Positions 1 through 8,046 are shown, numbered from the stretch's first letter. The stretch is DNA of 64,000 nucleotides from SZUA-448 sp964602475 (GCA_964602475.1 CAZRRN010000007.1:1-64000), one strand, 5' to 3'. Translations and numbers: made by a program. Notes: generated by a model from the letters alone, not told the origin.

Positions 1-5
1 TAAAA

Positions 6-78
6 TGGGACCTATAGGGCTCGAACCTATGACCCTCTGCTTGTAAGGCAGATGCTCTCCCAGCTGAGCTAAGATCCC
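6..78 (-). tRNA. tRNA-Val (anticodon UAC)
   Basis: The minus strand folds into a full cloverleaf. The acceptor GGGATCT pairs with AGGTCCC, there is a D-arm GCTC/GAGC, a 5-bp anticodon stem TCTGC/GCAGA around loop CTTACAA (anticodon TAC, reading GUA valine), and a T-arm with TTCGAGC. The discriminator is A and the 3' CCA is not encoded, as is common in Firmicutes. It is read leftward from a consensus promoter at 107-135, so further tRNAs may follow outside the window. Confidence 0.95.
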
Positions 79-106
79 ATGAACCGCTCCAAGCGGAACA
101 ATAACT

Positions 107-135
107 ATTATATTTACGGAGAGCAGGTTTGTCAA
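107..135 (-). promoter_or_regulatory. Sigma-A promoter for tRNA-Val
   Basis: On the minus strand TTGACA (130-135) is followed by a 17-base spacer and TATAAT (107-112), both perfect consensus. It sits about 30 bases before the tRNA. A short CCGCT/AGCGG hairpin (84-96) lies in the leader. Confidence 0.8.
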
Positions 136-160
136 GACTTTATTTTTTTATTTTGAAGCT

Positions 161-1444
161 TTATAACTGGAAGATTTCCAAAGTCTTCTTAACTTCTCTT
201 GAAATCTCGCTCAGACGATCTGCGGCTTTTGCAAGCTCTGTCATAGTTGCACCAAGTTCTTCTGTAGAGGCCATGGTTTCTTCGGTTGCAGCAGCATTTT
301 CCTCTGAAATAGCGGAAAGATTCTGAATTACTTCAATAATTTCGTTCCTCGCCTTATTAAGCTCGAAACTGCGGTCACGAATCGTATTGATATTCTCAAG
401 AGAAGCATTGATTCCGTTTTTAACTCTTCCGAAGACTTTGACGGTTTCATCAAGCTTTTCATCCTGCTCAACAACAATGGTCTTAACCTTTGACATAATA
501 TCCATTGTCTTTCCGGAATCATTCAGAAGCTGTTCGATATTCTGTTGGATTTTTACCGCAGAATCATTCGACTGTTCTGCCAGCTTCTGTATCTCGGTTG
601 CGACAACTGCAAAGCCTTTTCCTGCGTCACCTGCCCGGGCGGCTTCTATGCTCGCATTCAGAGAAAGAAGATTGGTCTGGCTTGCAATAGCAGTAATCAG
701 ATCAACGGCTTCCCGAATCTGCTGGGCAGAATCATTGGTCGCTTTTGTCTGTGCAGCGATAGCATCAACTGCCTCTGATGTCTTTGTTGTACTGTCGCTG
801 AGCTGTGTAACAATAACAGAAGCAGACTGCTCTGCTTCACGCATATCCTTGGCATTGAGATCCAGATGGTCTGCATCGCCGACAATACCGTCAATTAAAA
901 TGCCGATTGCCTGGATATCAGTGGTTGCGTGCTGGGTATCATCAGCCTGAGAATTTGCGCCCGTAGCAATTTCTTCTATGGCGCGTCCTACATCATCTGT
1001 GGTTTTATTGATTTGATCGGACATACTGCTGACATTGTCTGCAGATTCGGAAACCTCATTGATTGCCGATCCAACCTGTCCGATAATGGAATGCAGTTTT
1101 TCGTTCAGACTGACAGCAGATCTTGACAGACTCCCGACTTCATCGGATCGTTTGGTTTGCTTATCGAAAACAGACTGAGTAAGGTTACCGGAAGCAATCA
1201 AATCGATTTTTGAATCGACCGCTTTTATCGCTCCGGAAAGGCTTCGTGCTGCAATAAAGCTTGTCGTAGCAGAGAAAAGAACAAGAATTACGGAAAGAGG
1301 AATAATCTTGCCAATGGTGGATTGATCGGTAGAGCTAATCGAAATAAAACTGCAGATGATAATACTATAAATTAAGATAGGTAGAACTCCAATGGCGAGA
1401 AGTCGGATTCTAATTGAAATGCCTTTTGATTTTTTCTTTTTCAT
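161..1444 (-). CDS. Methyl-accepting chemotaxis-type transducer without an extracellular sensor
   Basis: A membrane signal transducer of the MCP family, expected to control a CheA kinase. The start at 1444 has GGAG six bases ahead; an upstream in-frame ATG at 1483 lacks one. The 427-residue product has two hydrophobic helices (about residues 13-36 and 46-66) separated by only about ten residues, then a HAMP-like linker and a long alpha-helical signalling domain. The hairpin tip with SLNASIEAARAG and GKGFAVVA lies near residues 265-285. Because there is no room for a ligand domain outside the cell, the input is probably the membrane, the HAMP region or a partner protein. No other che genes lie nearby. 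Confidence 0.88.
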   Translation of the reverse strand: MKKKKSKGISIRIRLLAIGVLPILIYSIIICSFISISSTDQSTIGKIIPLSVILVLFSATTSFIAARSLSGAIKAVDSKIDLIASGNLTQSVFDKQTKRSDEVGSLSRSAVSLNEKLHSIIGQVGSAINEVSESADNVSSMSDQINKTTDDVGRAIEEIATGANSQADDTQHATTDIQAIGILIDGIVGDADHLDLNAKDMREAEQSASVIVTQLSDSTTKTSEAVDAIAAQTKATNDSAQQIREAVDLITAIASQTNLLSLNASIEAARAGDAGKGFAVVATEIQKLAEQSNDSAVKIQQNIEQLLNDSGKTMDIMSKVKTIVVEQDEKLDETVKVFGRVKNGINASLENINTIRDRSFELNKARNEIIEVIQNLSAISEENAAATEETMASTEELGATMTELAKAADRLSEISREVKKTLEIFQL

Positions 1445-1506
1445 ATGAATCTCCATTTCTGCGCGGCTTTTTGCGCATAACAATCTTTATTCGGCGCTTC
1501 CTTTTT

Positions 1507-1541
1507 GCATAATAGACTTTGTGTCAGGCAACGCTCAGACA
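1507..1541. repeat. 35-bp leader element, copy 1
   Basis: This stretch beginning GCATAATAGACTTTGTG matches 55508-55542 at 27 of 35 positions. Both copies lie upstream of minus-strand start codons, here inside the presumed 5' untranslated region of the MCP gene (start at 1444, promoter at 1556-1584). It may be a small dispersed repeat or a cis-acting RNA element; I cannot tell which. Confidence 0.45.
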
Positions 1542-1555
1542 TACTGTCCTTTTTT

Positions 1556-1584
1556 ATTATAGTGCAAAATATATGTTTTTTCAA
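1556..1584 (-). promoter_or_regulatory. Promoter of the MCP gene
   Basis: Minus strand TTGAAA (1579-1584), 17-base spacer, TATAAT (1556-1561). It implies a leader of about 105 bases before the start codon at 1444. Confidence 0.65.
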
Positions 1585-1644
1585 TATCTATCATAGAAAA
1601 ACGGTGAAATAGAATAGAAACTGCTTACAAATCTAACGTTTTTA

Positions 1645-1673
1645 TTGAAATAATCTGAAAGATAGGATATAAT
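1645..1673 (+). promoter_or_regulatory. Promoter of the PilZ gene
   Basis: TTGAAA (1645-1650), 17-base spacer, TATAAT (1668-1673), about 54 bases before the GTG start at 1727. It is divergent from the MCP promoter. Confidence 0.65.
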
Positions 1674-1726
1674 TAATAAATAAAGTTTTCGATATTTTTG
1701 AATATTATAGATTCGGGGGGACTGAT

Positions 1727-2074
1727 GTGATAGAGAAAAGACGGGAAAAAAGGCTGAAAGCTGAATTAAATCTAAGAATTTCTTCCTTGTTCAAACAGGA
1801 CAATGTTCTGGTTGGGAATATTGATGCACCGATACAGGTTATTGACATATCGAAGGGCGGAATCGGTTTTATTACAGAGAGCACACTTCCTCTTGGCTTT
1901 TATTTTAACGCGGATATTCAATTGGGAGATGATAATGCATCTCTGTACTGTGTTGTAAAGATTATTCGCAAGGAGGATCTTGACGACGGCAAGATTATGT
2001 ACGGATGTGAAATGATCGGACTGGCACCGGTATTATCTTATATATTTGATAACTACGAAAAGACGTTAGCATAG
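1727..2074 (+). CDS. PilZ domain protein (c-di-GMP receptor type)
   Basis: A 115-residue single-domain protein. The N-terminal KRREKR fits the RxxxR half of the c-di-GMP binding site and DISKGGIGF (about residues 41-49) fits the D/NxSxxG half, the two hallmarks of PilZ. It should bind c-di-GMP and pass the signal to a partner, typically in motility or surface behaviour. The start is GTG at 1727 behind a G-rich ribosome site; the ATG two bases earlier runs straight into a stop. It has its own promoter and terminator, so it is a one-gene unit next to the chemotaxis transducer. Confidence 0.85.
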   Translation: MIEKRREKRLKAELNLRISSLFKQDNVLVGNIDAPIQVIDISKGGIGFITESTLPLGFYFNADIQLGDDNASLYCVVKIIRKEDLDDGKIMYGCEMIGLAPVLSYIFDNYEKTLA

Positions 2075-2098
2075 AAGCGGAAAGCATTTATCCTACAT

Positions 2099-2142
2099 AA
2101 AAAAGGTATCACTACGGATTACCGTTAGGATACCTTTTTGTT
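2099..2142 (+). terminator. Terminator after the PilZ gene
   Basis: AAAAAGGTATC and GATACCTTTTT form a perfect 11-bp stem ending in a T-run. The A-rich 5' arm would also make it work for minus-strand transcripts arriving from the cold-shock gene. Confidence 0.8.
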
Positions 2143-2257
2143 GTTACATCTCACACTTCAATCATGTTTATACTGCTATAATATATGATTTTACCGATAA
2201 GTAATTCGCAGCAGTGTATCTAACTGATGCGCTCGGACCTGTGATTATAACAGCTTT

Positions 2258-2458
2258 TTACAGCTTTCTTACATTCGCTGCCTGCGGTCCTTTCTCGCCG
2301 TTCACTACTTCGTATTCCACTTTATCTCCTTCTTCCAGAACTTTGAAGCCGTCCATCTTCAGTGCTGAAAAATGTACGAATACATCATTTCCTTCACTGT
2401 CAGAGATAAAGCCGAATCCCTTTTTTGCGTTGAACCACTTAACTGTACCTTCCTTCAT
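2258..2458 (-). CDS. Cold-shock protein, CspA family
   Basis: A 66-residue OB-fold nucleic-acid binding protein that acts as an RNA chaperone. The RNP1-type KGFGFI and RNP2-type VFVHF motifs and the opening GTVKWFNAKKG are diagnostic, and the length is exactly that of the family. GGGAGG precedes the ATG at 2458. The promoter at 2511-2539 implies a short leader of roughly 45 bases, shorter than the long cold-responsive leaders of enteric cspA genes. Confidence 0.96.
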   Translation of the reverse strand: MKEGTVKWFNAKKGFGFISDSEGNDVFVHFSALKMDGFKVLEEGDKVEYEVVNGEKGPQAANVRKL

Positions 2459-2510
2459 TTTAAGCCTCCCAAAACATCATTATGGATGTCACAATGATCA
2501 TCCTTTTTTC

Positions 2511-2539
2511 AATATATCACAAATCGTGACAAATGTCAA
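2511..2539 (-). promoter_or_regulatory. Promoter of the cold-shock gene, with palindromes
   Basis: Minus strand TTGACA (2534-2539), 17-base spacer, TATATT (2511-2516). Two inverted repeats overlie it: TGACA-aa-TGTCA (2527-2538) across the -35 and TCAC-aaatc-GTGA (2517-2529) in the spacer. They could be an operator, but no regulator is identified. Confidence 0.65.
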
Positions 2540-2694
2540 ATTTTCTCTTTTAGAAAGTATTATACTTAAAAAATACAACGATAGAAATGTAACGAAGAAT
2601 CTTGTTTGTTGATTGCAAGCGCGAGTTCACGTTTGAAAGAAAAAGTGTGAAAATACTTTTGAAGATTTTTGAAATTGTCAGACTCGTTTTTAGG

Positions 2695-2723
2695 TTTACT
2701 TTTTGTTCATTCGAGTTTATAAT
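2695..2723 (+). promoter_or_regulatory. Candidate promoter of ilvN
   Basis: TTTACT (2695-2700), 17-base spacer, TATAAT (2718-2723), about 80 bases before the ilvN start. The gene-free stretch 2459-2801 holds only this and the cold-shock promoter; I see no T-box or leader-peptide attenuator in it. Confidence 0.5.
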
Positions 2724-2801
2724 AGAACGAGATTCGGGAACAATATTTATAATCTTCTCATCGCAGGGTAACGCGAAATATGCTTTGATATGGAGAGCAG
2801 T

Positions 2802-3326
2802 ATGAAAAAAGTTGTGTTATCACTTCTTGTTGAAAATACTTCCGGTGTGCTGAGCCGTGTAGCCGGATTATTCAGTCGTCGGGGATATAATATTGACAGC
2901 CTGACGGTGGGGGTCACGGAGAATCCGAGACTTTCAAGGATGACAGTTGTAGTGAATGGAGATACACAGATACTGGAACAGATTCGTAATCAGCTACAGA
3001 AGCTGGAGGATGTCGTTGAGATTCAGGAGCTGCCTCCGGAGACCTCTGTATGTCGGGAACTGGTTTTGGTACGGGTCAAAGCTGACGGGAATGAACGGCA
3101 GGCAGTTGTAGCTGTTGCCGACATTTTCCGCGCAAAGATTGTTGATGTGGCCAAAGAATCCCTTATGATCGAATTGACTGGGAATCAGGCAAAACTGGAT
3201 GCTTTTATCAGACTTTTGGATGATTTTACAATTATGGAATTTGTCCGTACCGGTATTACCGGCCTTGGACGTGGTGCTGGATGTCTGGAAAGCTATGATA
3301 ATGTAACGCATTCCGATGAGGAATAA
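2802..3326 (+). CDS. ilvN: Acetolactate synthase small (regulatory) subunit
   Basis: The regulatory subunit of acetohydroxyacid synthase, the first common enzyme of valine, leucine and isoleucine synthesis. It activates the catalytic subunit and carries feedback inhibition. The N-terminal ACT domain is clear (ENTSGVLSRVAGLFSRRGYN, about residues 9-28) and a second ACT-like half follows (residues 85-155). The start is the ATG at 2802, with GGAG just before; the in-frame ATG at 2790 overlaps that site. The 174-residue length is normal. No ilvB or other branched-chain gene is adjacent, so it works in trans with a distant catalytic subunit. The mrp gene follows 30 bases later. Confidence 0.92.
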   Translation: MKKVVLSLLVENTSGVLSRVAGLFSRRGYNIDSLTVGVTENPRLSRMTVVVNGDTQILEQIRNQLQKLEDVVEIQELPPETSVCRELVLVRVKADGNERQAVVAVADIFRAKIVDVAKESLMIELTGNQAKLDAFIRLLDDFTIMEFVRTGITGLGRGAGCLESYDNVTHSDEE

Positions 3327-3356
3327 GCGGTATATAATAATATATGGAGAACAATT

Positions 3357-4220
3357 ATGAGTGAAAATGAACAAAACAAAGAAGTAACAGAAGAAAACTG
3401 TACCCATGACTGCTCGTCATGCGAAGCAAACTGCAGCAGCAAGACAGCGTCCAAAGAAGATTTCTATGCACCGCTCAACGAATACAGTAATGTACAGCAT
3501 GTAATCGGGGTTGTCAGTGGGAAGGGCGGTGTCGGGAAATCCTTTGTTACCTCCTATCTTGCTGTGTTGATGAACAGAAAGGGTTTCAAGACAGCCATTT
3601 TAGATGCGGATATTACAGGTCCTTCGATTCCGAAAGCATTTGGAATTAAAGACAATGCAGAAGCGAGTGAAATAGGTATTCTTCCAAAGACATCGCGTGA
3701 CGGTATCAGTATCATGTCTGTCAACCTGCTTCTTGAGAATGAAGAAACGCCGGTGGTCTGGAGAGGACCGATTATTGCCGGAACTGTAAAACAATTCTGG
3801 TCGGATGTGCTTTGGAGTGATGTTGATTATATGTTTGTCGATATGCCGCCGGGAACCGGAGATGTTCCCTTGACTGTATTCCAGTCGATTCCGGTAGATG
3901 GACTTATTATTGTAACAAGTCCACAGGATCTGGTTTCCATGGTGGTTGCGAAAGCGGTTAACATGGCTCGTGCCATGAATATACCGATTCTTGGTATGGT
4001 TGAAAATTACAGCTATCTTGAGTGTCCTGACTGTGGGAAAAAGATTGCTGTATTCGGTGAAAGCCATGCGGAGGAGGTCGCTGATAAATTTACGATTCCG
4101 CTGCTTGCAAGGGTTCCGATTGCACCTGAAATAGCAGCAGCGATTGATGGTGGCAATGTTGAAAATCTTACCGGTCTCTGGCTTGCAGAGGCAGCTAAGG
4201 TGATTGAAAAAGATTTATAA
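3357..4220 (+). CDS. Mrp/NBP35-type P-loop ATPase, Fe-S cluster carrier
   Basis: A MinD-fold ATPase of the Mrp/ApbC/NBP35 family that carries and delivers iron-sulfur clusters. The deviant Walker A GKGGVGKS lies near residue 56 and FVDMPPGTGD (about 160-170) is the family switch motif. The paired cysteines CPDCGKK near residue 223 form the bridging cluster site. A Cys-rich N-terminus (CTHDCSSCEANC, residues 16-27) resembles the extra cluster site of NBP35. GGAG precedes the ATG. A hairpin (4224-4246) lies directly after its stop codon. The sufCB genes are about 3 kb away, which fits a shared role in cluster supply. Confidence 0.9.
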   Translation: MSENEQNKEVTEENCTHDCSSCEANCSSKTASKEDFYAPLNEYSNVQHVIGVVSGKGGVGKSFVTSYLAVLMNRKGFKTAILDADITGPSIPKAFGIKDNAEASEIGILPKTSRDGISIMSVNLLLENEETPVVWRGPIIAGTVKQFWSDVLWSDVDYMFVDMPPGTGDVPLTVFQSIPVDGLIIVTSPQDLVSMVVAKAVNMARAMNIPILGMVENYSYLECPDCGKKIAVFGESHAEEVADKFTIPLLARVPIAPEIAAAIDGGNVENLTGLWLAEAAKVIEKDL

Positions 4221-4223
4221 TTT

Positions 4224-4343
4224 GATGAAGAACTGTAATCTTCGTCCATGAAAGGCAGGTGGTTTTAGTGAAGTCAATAGCAAGTAATTCAGACGTTCCC
4301 TATCCCGAACGGACACTAAAACCAAATATGGAGGATTACAATT
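4224..4343 (+). promoter_or_regulatory. Structured leader between mrp and mgtE, possible cis-acting RNA
   Basis: Three helices are visible by eye. GATGAAGA/TCTTCGTC (4224-4246) is an 8-bp stem with one G-U pair. TGGTTTTAGTG (4260-4270) pairs perfectly over 11 bp with CACTAAAACCA (4314-4324), and the hairpin CGTTC/GAACG (4294-4311) is nested inside it. The closing helix ends a few bases before the GGAGG of mgtE, the layout of a riboswitch controlling translation. The sequence does not match the M-box consensus I know. A six-codon ORF starts at 4248 but has no ribosome site. Confidence 0.5.
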
Positions 4344-5678
4344 ATGATTCAGAGAATGAAAGAGCTGATCGAACAGAAACAGTATGCTGAATTTCGTAAA
4401 GAAGTCGTTGAACTGAACGAAGCCGATATTGCATCGATTCTGGAGGGACTCTCTCAACAGGAGCAGGTTAAGGTGTTTCGGATTCTGCCAAAATCCATCG
4501 CGGCGGATGTCTTTTCTTATCTTCCGATTGAATTGGAGCAGACAATTATAACATCGCTGTCAGAGCGTGAAGCAAGCGGGATTATTGAAAATCTTTATTC
4601 TGATGATGCTGCGGACCTGATGGAAGAAATGCCGGCGAATGTTGTAAAGAGAATTCTGGAGAATACCAGTCCGGAGACACGACGCGATATTAATCATCTT
4701 CTACAGTATCCGGAGGATTCTGCGGGAAGTATCATGACTGTCGAGTTTGTTGATTTGAAGGAGAATACAACAGTAGATCAGGCGTTGCTTCGAATCAGAA
4801 GAATCGGAGTGGACAAAGAAAATATTGAAAACTGTTATGTTCTTGATCAGGCACGCTGCCTGATTGGAACGGTAACATTAAGAAAACTTATTCTGAGTGA
4901 TCCCGGAGAATTGATTTCGGATATTATGAATGAATATGTAATCAAAGTAAAAACGCTCACCGACCAGGAGGAGGTTGCCAGAACCTTCAAGAAATATGAC
5001 TTTACCTCTATGCCTGTTGTAGACAGTGAGAACAGGCTAGTCGGGATTGTTACTATCGATGATATCGTCGATATCATCGAGCAGGAAGCGACTGAGGATA
5101 TTGAAAAGATGGCTGCTATTACGCCTACCGATAAGTCATATATGCGAACGGGCGTATTCGAGACGTGGAAGAAGAGGATTCCATGGCTGCTGCTTCTGAT
5201 GATTTCGGCGACCTTTACCGGCAGTATTATTACAGGATTTGAGGATGCACTTGCTGCTCAGGTGGTTCTGACAGCATTTATCCCGATGCTGATGGACACA
5301 GGAGGAAATGCCGGCGGGCAGGCATCGGTTACGATCATCCGTGGACTTTCTCTGGATGAAATCGAATACCGGGATGTTTTTCGCATTATCTGGAAGGAAT
5401 TTCGCGTTGCACTCTGTTGTGGTGTCACGCTTGCATGTGCCAATTTTGTTAAACTGATGCTGATTGACCGCGTTGAGGTCGCAGTTGCATTGGTAGTATG
5501 TCTGACACTTGTTGTTGTAGTTCTGATTGCAAAGATTGTCGGCTGCACTTTGCCGATTCTGGCAAAGAGAATCGGCTTTGATCCTGCGGTAATGGCTAGT
5601 CCGTTTATTACGACTATTGTTGATGCTTTATCGCTTCTTGTGTATTTTCGGATGGCAACAATGCTGTTACATTTATAG
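4344..5678 (+). CDS. mgtE: Magnesium transporter MgtE
   Basis: A Mg2+-gated channel of the inner membrane. The 444-residue chain has the standard order: an N-domain (about 1-125, with DAADLMEEMP), two CBS domains (about 130-245, with FDxTSMPVVD-like and VGIVTIDDIVD motifs) and five C-terminal membrane helices (about 275-440). The pore stretch PMLMDTGGNAGGQAS near residue 315 is the family signature. GGAGG precedes the ATG. An unusual structured leader lies upstream, so expression is probably ion-responsive. A second divalent-cation-type protein (CNNM/CorC) lies convergently downstream. Confidence 0.96.
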   Translation: MIQRMKELIEQKQYAEFRKEVVELNEADIASILEGLSQQEQVKVFRILPKSIAADVFSYLPIELEQTIITSLSEREASGIIENLYSDDAADLMEEMPANVVKRILENTSPETRRDINHLLQYPEDSAGSIMTVEFVDLKENTTVDQALLRIRRIGVDKENIENCYVLDQARCLIGTVTLRKLILSDPGELISDIMNEYVIKVKTLTDQEEVARTFKKYDFTSMPVVDSENRLVGIVTIDDIVDIIEQEATEDIEKMAAITPTDKSYMRTGVFETWKKRIPWLLLLMISATFTGSIITGFEDALAAQVVLTAFIPMLMDTGGNAGGQASVTIIRGLSLDEIEYRDVFRIIWKEFRVALCCGVTLACANFVKLMLIDRVEVAVALVVCLTLVVVVLIAKIVGCTLPILAKRIGFDPAVMASPFITTIVDALSLLVYFRMATMLLHL

Positions 5679-5680
5679 AG

Positions 5681-5719
5681 AAAGAAAGCAGACGAGAGAA
5701 TTCCGCGTCTGCTTTCTTT
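5681..5719 (+). terminator. Terminator after mgtE
   Basis: AAAGAAAGCAGACG (5681-5694) and CGTCTGCTTTCTTT (5706-5719) form a perfect 14-bp stem. It lies between convergent genes and probably serves both. Confidence 0.85.
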
Positions 5720-5760
5720 ATGAAATTTTATATGTGTCCGGTAAACCGATCTTATGTGAT

Positions 5761-7059
5761 TCAGCCGACAGGCTCAACTTTTTTTCCTTTGTCCTGATTT
5801 GAATCATTTACAGTGATTTTTACCTTATCAATTCTTTTTTTATCAAGATCCGCTACTGTAAAGGTAACATTGCCTTCTGTGATTTGTTCTCCGCGTGCAG
5901 GAAGGTGTTCGAGACGGCAGATGATATGTCCAGCAATGGAATCATAATCATCAGAATCAAGATCCAGTCCGAAAATTTCATTGATTTCGTCAAGCTTTGC
6001 CGATCCGTCTGCTTCATATTCATTCTCAGACAGCTTTCGTATATCATCTTCTTCATCGTAGTCATATTCGTCACGGATTTCACCGACGATTTCTTCCAGA
6101 AGATCCTCCATAGATACAAGACCGGCAACGGCACCGTATTCGTCAAGGACAATGGCAATACTGATAGATTCACTTCGCATTTCGTTCAGAAGCTCTGAGG
6201 TCTTTTTATATTCATAAGTAAAAAACGGCTTTCGCATAAAATTAGTTATATTGAACGAAGATACTTTTCCCTGATAAAAGAAAACATCCTTCAGATGAAT
6301 AATGCCAATGATGTTGTCCCGGCTGCCGGAATATACCGGCATACGGCTGTATTGTTCTTCACGAAACAGAGAACAAAGCTCGGCATATGTCATATCATCA
6401 CTTGCGAAAGCCATATCAATTCTTGGAATCATGACATCCTTTGCAAAAGAATCACCGAAGTCAACCACATTTGTTATCATTTCACGTTCTTCACGTTCGA
6501 TAACACCATCTTCATGACTTACATCCACCATGGTACGGAATTCGCTCTCCGTTACCGTGTTTCCTTTGGCATCCGGATTAATTCTAAGAAGAAAAAGGAG
6601 ACCACGCGATATTTTATTGAGTATAAAAATAACAGGTGTCAGGATAAATGTCAGCGCAGAAACAAACGGTGCATAAAAAAAAGCAAGTTTTTCAGCATAA
6701 ACAGTGGCAAGGCTTTTTGGAGTAATCTCACCAAAAATAAGAATTAACAAAGTCAGGATACCGGTTGCGATACCTGCACCTAAAGAATCAAAGTATTTGA
6801 TTGCAAGACTGGTAGCGAGAGAGGAAGCGGAAAGATTGACAATATTGTTGCCAATCAAAATTGTGCTCAGCATACGGCTCGGATTTTCAATCAGCTTACT
6901 GACGGTAGCAGCTCCTTTTACCTTATCCTCTACCATGGAACGGATACGAAGCTTGTTAACTGTGGTCAAAGCGGTTTCTGCCGATGAAAAGAGACCGGAA
7001 AGAATCAAAAGAAATAATAGAATGAACAATCGGGCGACGGCGCCAGGGTCATCTAACAA
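5761..7059 (-). CDS. CNNM/CorC-type membrane protein (DUF21-CBS-CorC_HlyC), hemolysin-like family
   Basis: A membrane protein of the family that includes CNNM magnesium exporters and so-called hemolysin C proteins. It has a DUF21 domain with about four helices (residues 5-185), two CBS domains (about 200-320, with MIPRIDMAF and RMPVYSG) and a C-terminal CorC domain (about 345-420). The most likely start is TTG at 7059, behind AAAGGAG. An ATG at 7125 would add 22 residues, but it lies on the -35 box of the promoter at 7096-7125 and so would not be in the transcript. It is convergent with mgtE, suggesting a shared role in magnesium or divalent cation balance. Confidence 0.88.
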   Translation of the reverse strand: MLDDPGAVARLFILLFLLILSGLFSSAETALTTVNKLRIRSMVEDKVKGAATVSKLIENPSRMLSTILIGNNIVNLSASSLATSLAIKYFDSLGAGIATGILTLLILIFGEITPKSLATVYAEKLAFFYAPFVSALTFILTPVIFILNKISRGLLFLLRINPDAKGNTVTESEFRTMVDVSHEDGVIEREEREMITNVVDFGDSFAKDVMIPRIDMAFASDDMTYAELCSLFREEQYSRMPVYSGSRDNIIGIIHLKDVFFYQGKVSSFNITNFMRKPFFTYEYKKTSELLNEMRSESISIAIVLDEYGAVAGLVSMEDLLEEIVGEIRDEYDYDEEDDIRKLSENEYEADGSAKLDEINEIFGLDLDSDDYDSIAGHIICRLEHLPARGEQITEGNVTFTVADLDKKRIDKVKITVNDSNQDKGKKVEPVG

Positions 7060-7095
7060 AATGAATTCAACTCCTTTAATAAAATGATGTATATT

Positions 7096-7125
7096 AATAT
7101 AGCATATAGTTACATTAAATGTCAA
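7096..7125 (-). promoter_or_regulatory. Promoter of the CNNM/CorC gene
   Basis: Minus strand TTGACA (7120-7125), 18-base spacer, TATATT (7096-7101). It lies just upstream of the TTG start chosen at 7059. Confidence 0.65.
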
Positions 7126-7210
7126 GACAGGAAGAAGCAGCGGAGCGTATGTATAGAAAGAAACTGCGGAGCATGTGCATATACGAAATCAACAACGCGT
7201 GAAATAACTG

Positions 7211-7239
7211 TTGCTGAAATCAGCGAAATGAAGTATAAT
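7211..7239 (+). promoter_or_regulatory. Promoter of sufCB
   Basis: TTGCTG (7211-7216), 17-base spacer, TATAAT (7234-7239), about 79 bases before sufC. An imperfect direct repeat of about 25 bases sharing GCGGAGC lies just upstream (7132-7183). Confidence 0.55.
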
Positions 7240-7317
7240 ATTCACTCAGCAGTCAGCTTACCGACAGGTCAAGCGGATGCAGAGAGCATTATGTAAGAAA
7301 GCAGATGGGAGAGACTT

Positions 7318-8046
7318 ATGCTTGAATTAAAAAATATATCATACGAGGTATCGGATCACAGTTCCTCAAAGGAGATTATCAAAGATGTTTCTCTGACTAT
7401 AAAAGATAACGAGTTCGTTGCGATCACCGGACCGAACGGGGGAGGTAAATCTACACTGGCGAAGCTGATTGTCGGAATTCTGGCTCCAACTTCGGGAAGT
7501 ATTATTTACAACGGAACAGATATCACCTCAGTATCAATCACAGAACGTGCGAAGCTTGGTATTGGTTTTGCGTTTCAGCAGCCGGTACGGTTTAAGGGAA
7601 TCACCGTGAAGGATTTGATTACAATTGCCTCCGAACAGAATATCAGTACAGCGAAAGCCTGTGAGTATTTATCTGAAGTTGGATTATGCGCAAGAGATTA
7701 TATTGACCGCGAAGTGAATGCAAGTCTGTCAGGAGGAGAACTGAAGCGTATTGAAATAGCCACAATTATTGCCAGAAAGTCAACACTCTCCGTCTTTGAT
7801 GAACCGGAAGCAGGAATTGATCTCTGGAGCTTCAGTAATCTGATTAGAGTATTTGAAAAAATGCATTCTGATATAAAAGGTTCAATTGTTATCATTTCCC
7901 ACCAGGAACGCATTCTGAATATTTCAGATCGAATTATCATACTGGCAGAGGGACGGCTTGCAGAGGAAGGCAAGAAGGAAGATATTCTACCGGGACTTCT
8001 TTCATCTACGGAGCTTTCCTGTAAGTATTACCGTCAAGAAGCATAG
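7318..8046 (+). CDS. sufC: SufC-type ABC ATPase of Fe-S assembly
   Basis: The cytosolic ATPase that drives the SufB scaffold in iron-sulfur cluster assembly. Walker A GPNGGGKST (about residues 39-47), signature LSGGELKR (about 138-145), Walker B with FDEPEAGID and the H-loop SHQERI are all present. The aspartate-containing EPEAGIDLWS after Walker B is characteristic of SufC. GGGAG precedes the ATG. It is followed 86 bases later by a single sufB-like gene, with no sufD, sufS or sufU, which is the compact two-gene arrangement. Confidence 0.93.
   Translation: MLELKNISYEVSDHSSSKEIIKDVSLTIKDNEFVAITGPNGGGKSTLAKLIVGILAPTSGSIIYNGTDITSVSITERAKLGIGFAFQQPVRFKGITVKDLITIASEQNISTAKACEYLSEVGLCARDYIDREVNASLSGGELKRIEIATIIARKSTLSVFDEPEAGIDLWSFSNLIRVFEKMHSDIKGSIVIISHQERILNISDRIIILAEGRLAEEGKKEDILPGLLSSTELSCKYYRQEA

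Noticed and set aside
2214..2612. 132-codon plus-strand frame over the cold-shock gene
   Set aside because: It is antisense to a clear CspA-family gene and has no homology that I can see.
4248..4268. Six-codon ORF (MKGRWF) in the mgtE leader as a possible leader peptide
   Set aside because: No ribosome binding site precedes it and it contains no run of regulatory codons. Kept only as part of the leader description.
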